Below, one piece after another: positions 5,776-7,091 of a DNA stretch of 7,091 bases. The notes beneath the pieces are model-generated. The model did not search any database. It saw only the letters and a program-made list of their open reading frames with translations, and had not been told where the DNA came from. Each line of letters opens with the position of its first letter. The stretch's first letter is position 1. The position numbers and the translations under genes are program-made. Origin of the DNA: Candidatus Sumerlaeota bacterium (lineage in GTDB: Bacteria > Sumerlaeota > Sumerlaeia > SLMS01); contig JADZDZ010000168.1 of the NCBI GenBank assembly GCA_020850785.1, positions 1-7,091 on the forward strand, in the 5' to 3' direction.

Positions 5776-7091
5776 TCAAATGCGCTTCCAGATCGTGCCC
5801 GTGCGCGAATCCTCAAGCTGAATGCCCTTTTCCAGCAGGTCCTTGCGAATCTGGTCTGCCAGCGTGAAGTTGCGGTCCCGCTTCGCCTGCGCGCGCTGCT
5901 CGATGAAACCCTCGATCTCCGCATCGCTTGGGCCGTCGGCATTCTTGTGCTGCAAGTCCCCCTGCAATCCAAGGGCGCCGCGCATCTTGTGCAGAAGCGC
6001 GGCCGCGCGTGAGATCGACAACGCGTCGCTGCCGTTCGCAATGCGCGTGTTCAGCAACGTCACGATCTTCGCGATCTCCGCCAGCGCCCGCGGCGTGTTG
6101 AAATCATCGTCCATCCCCGCCGCGAATTCCTCCCACGCGGCGGACAATTCCGCGTCGCTGTTCCAGTCATCGGCCAATTCCCCGGTGACGGCACGCTTCG
6201 CCGACTTCTCCGCAGTGATGATGCGATCGATGGCGCTGCGGCACTGATGAATGCTGTTTTCCGTGTAGTCGATCTTGTCGCGATACCGGGCGCTGATCAG
6301 GAAGTAGCGCAGCACCAGCGGATCGATCACGTCCATCACGTCATCGATGTGCTTCACGTTGCCGAGCGACTTGGACATCTTGATGCCCTCAACGTCCAGC
6401 ATCCCAAGGTGCATCCAGTAGCGCGCGAACGGCTTCCCCGTCGCGCATTCGCTCTGCGCGATTTCGTTCTCGTGGTGGGGGAACTTCAGGTCTGTTCCGC
6501 CGGTGTGGATGTCGATCGTCTGCGCATTCAGCGACTCCATCGACATGCAGGAACATTCAATGTGCCAGCCCGGTCGGCCATTTCCCCAGGGAGACGGCCA
6601 CGAGGGTTCGCCCTCCTTCGCGCCCTTCCACAGCGCGAAATCCAGCGGTGATCGTTTCAGCTTCTGCTGTTCCGCGTCAACGCGCTCCCCCTGCCTCATT
6701 TCATCCAACGGCATTCGCGACAACCGGCCGTAGTCGCGAAACGTGGAGACTTCAAACCACACTGAACCCTCCGGCGTCGCGTAGGCGTGGCCGCGGCTGA
6801 CCAGCGTTTCGATCATCGCGATCATCTGCGGAATGTGTTCCGTCGCCTTTGGGTTCAGCGTCGCGGGAAGGGTCCCCAACCGACCCAGCATCGAAAGGAA
6901 ATAGTCGGTGTAGCGTTTCGCGATTTCCTCCGACGAAACACCCTCCTCGTTCGCCTTCTTGATGATCTTGTCATCGACGTCCGTGATGTTCATCACAAAA
7001 CGCACGTCGTAGCCGCGCTGCATGAACCAGCGCCGGATGACGTCCGTGTTGACGAACGTCCGTGCGTTCCCGATGTGGAATTTTCCGTAAA
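5776..7091 (-). CDS. cysS: Cysteinyl-tRNA synthetase (N-terminus outside window)
   Basis: A class I aminoacyl-tRNA synthetase that activates cysteine with ATP and charges tRNA-Cys in the cytoplasm. The reading frame continues past the Met codon at 7023 to the window edge, adding YGKFHIGNARTFVNTDVIRR, which contains the HIGN (HIGH-type) ATP-binding signature. The true start is therefore beyond 7091, with roughly 30-35 residues missing, including the first zinc-binding Cys. Seen next are MNITDVDDKIIKKA, the WHIECSCMSME zinc-site Cys, the GGTDLKFPHHENEIAQSE block with the His and Glu zinc ligands, KMSKSLGN (second ATP signature), the DALR-like helical region and the C-terminal RTGTIWKRI segment. 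The 437 residues present fit a normal protein of about 470. It converges on the permease-like gene with a 12-bp gap. No tRNA or serine acetyltransferase gene is visible nearby. Confidence 0.98.
   Translation of the reverse strand, partial: YGKFHIGNARTFVNTDVIRRWFMQRGYDVRFVMNITDVDDKIIKKANEEGVSSEEIAKRYTDYFLSMLGRLGTLPATLNPKATEHIPQMIAMIETLVSRGHAYATPEGSVWFEVSTFRDYGRLSRMPLDEMRQGERVDAEQQKLKRSPLDFALWKGAKEGEPSWPSPWGNGRPGWHIECSCMSMESLNAQTIDIHTGGTDLKFPHHENEIAQSECATGKPFARYWMHLGMLDVEGIKMSKSLGNVKHIDDVMDVIDPLVLRYFLISARYRDKIDYTENSIHQCRSAIDRIITAEKSAKRAVTGELADDWNSDAELSAAWEEFAAGMDDDFNTPRALAEIAKIVTLLNTRIANGSDALSISRAAALLHKMRGALGLQGDLQHKNADGPSDAEIEGFIEQRAQAKRDRNFTLADQIRKDLLEKGIQLEDSRTGTIWKRI

Noticed and set aside
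5776..7023. CysS starting at the Met codon at 7023 as a complete gene
   Set aside because: The frame stays open to the window edge and encodes the HIGN signature just upstream, which the enzyme needs. The gene is partial at its 5' end.

Overview
This is a compact, GC-rich bacterial segment (intergenic DNA just upstream of the ammonium transporter gene is clearly more AT-rich). It holds five complete protein-coding genes plus one gene cut by each window edge. There are no rRNA or tRNA genes, insertion sequences, CRISPR arrays or long repeats. The host looks Gram-negative: the Amt transporter has a cleavable signal peptide, and there is an NtrC-type enhancer-binding-protein-like regulator. I cannot name the phylum from sequence alone. 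A PVC-like or other deep-branching lineage is a guess based on general protein flavour.

Left block (1-2249, plus strand): the C-terminal ATPase half of a sensor histidine kinase, an NtrC-family response regulator and a MoaD-type sulfur carrier are chained by two 4-base ATGA overlaps, so they are very probably one operon. The regulator is the most notable protein here. Its receiver, Walker A, Walker B, arginine-finger region and Fis-type helix-turn-helix are intact, but the sigma-54-contacting GAFTGA loop is missing and replaced by a shorter segment. This predicts a regulator that does not activate sigma-54 RNA polymerase.

Middle block (2250-4845, minus strand): an Amt/MEP/Rh ammonium transporter lies tail-to-tail against moaD, with the two stop codons directly abutting. 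Upstream of it on the same strand is a polytopic membrane protein of unknown function. The roughly 190 bp between these two genes carries three chained, mutually exclusive hairpins, one followed by a short T-run in the minus-strand sense. This is either the terminator of the upstream gene or an attenuator-like leader of amt.

Right block: a second polytopic membrane protein (plus strand), resembling ABC-2 type permeases, diverges from the first across a roughly 108-bp shared promoter region. It converges on cysteinyl-tRNA synthetase (minus strand), whose N-terminus runs off the window.

How the genes may work together: an NtrB/NtrC-like pair beside an ammonium transporter suggests nitrogen-related control, but this is inference from position only. 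No PII (glnK) gene is present in the window. MoaD points to molybdenum-cofactor synthesis, for example for nitrate reductase, without its usual MoaE partner. I see no clear evidence of a wholly new multi-gene system. The strongest leads are the GAFTGA-less regulator, its operon with moaD, and the structured amt leader.
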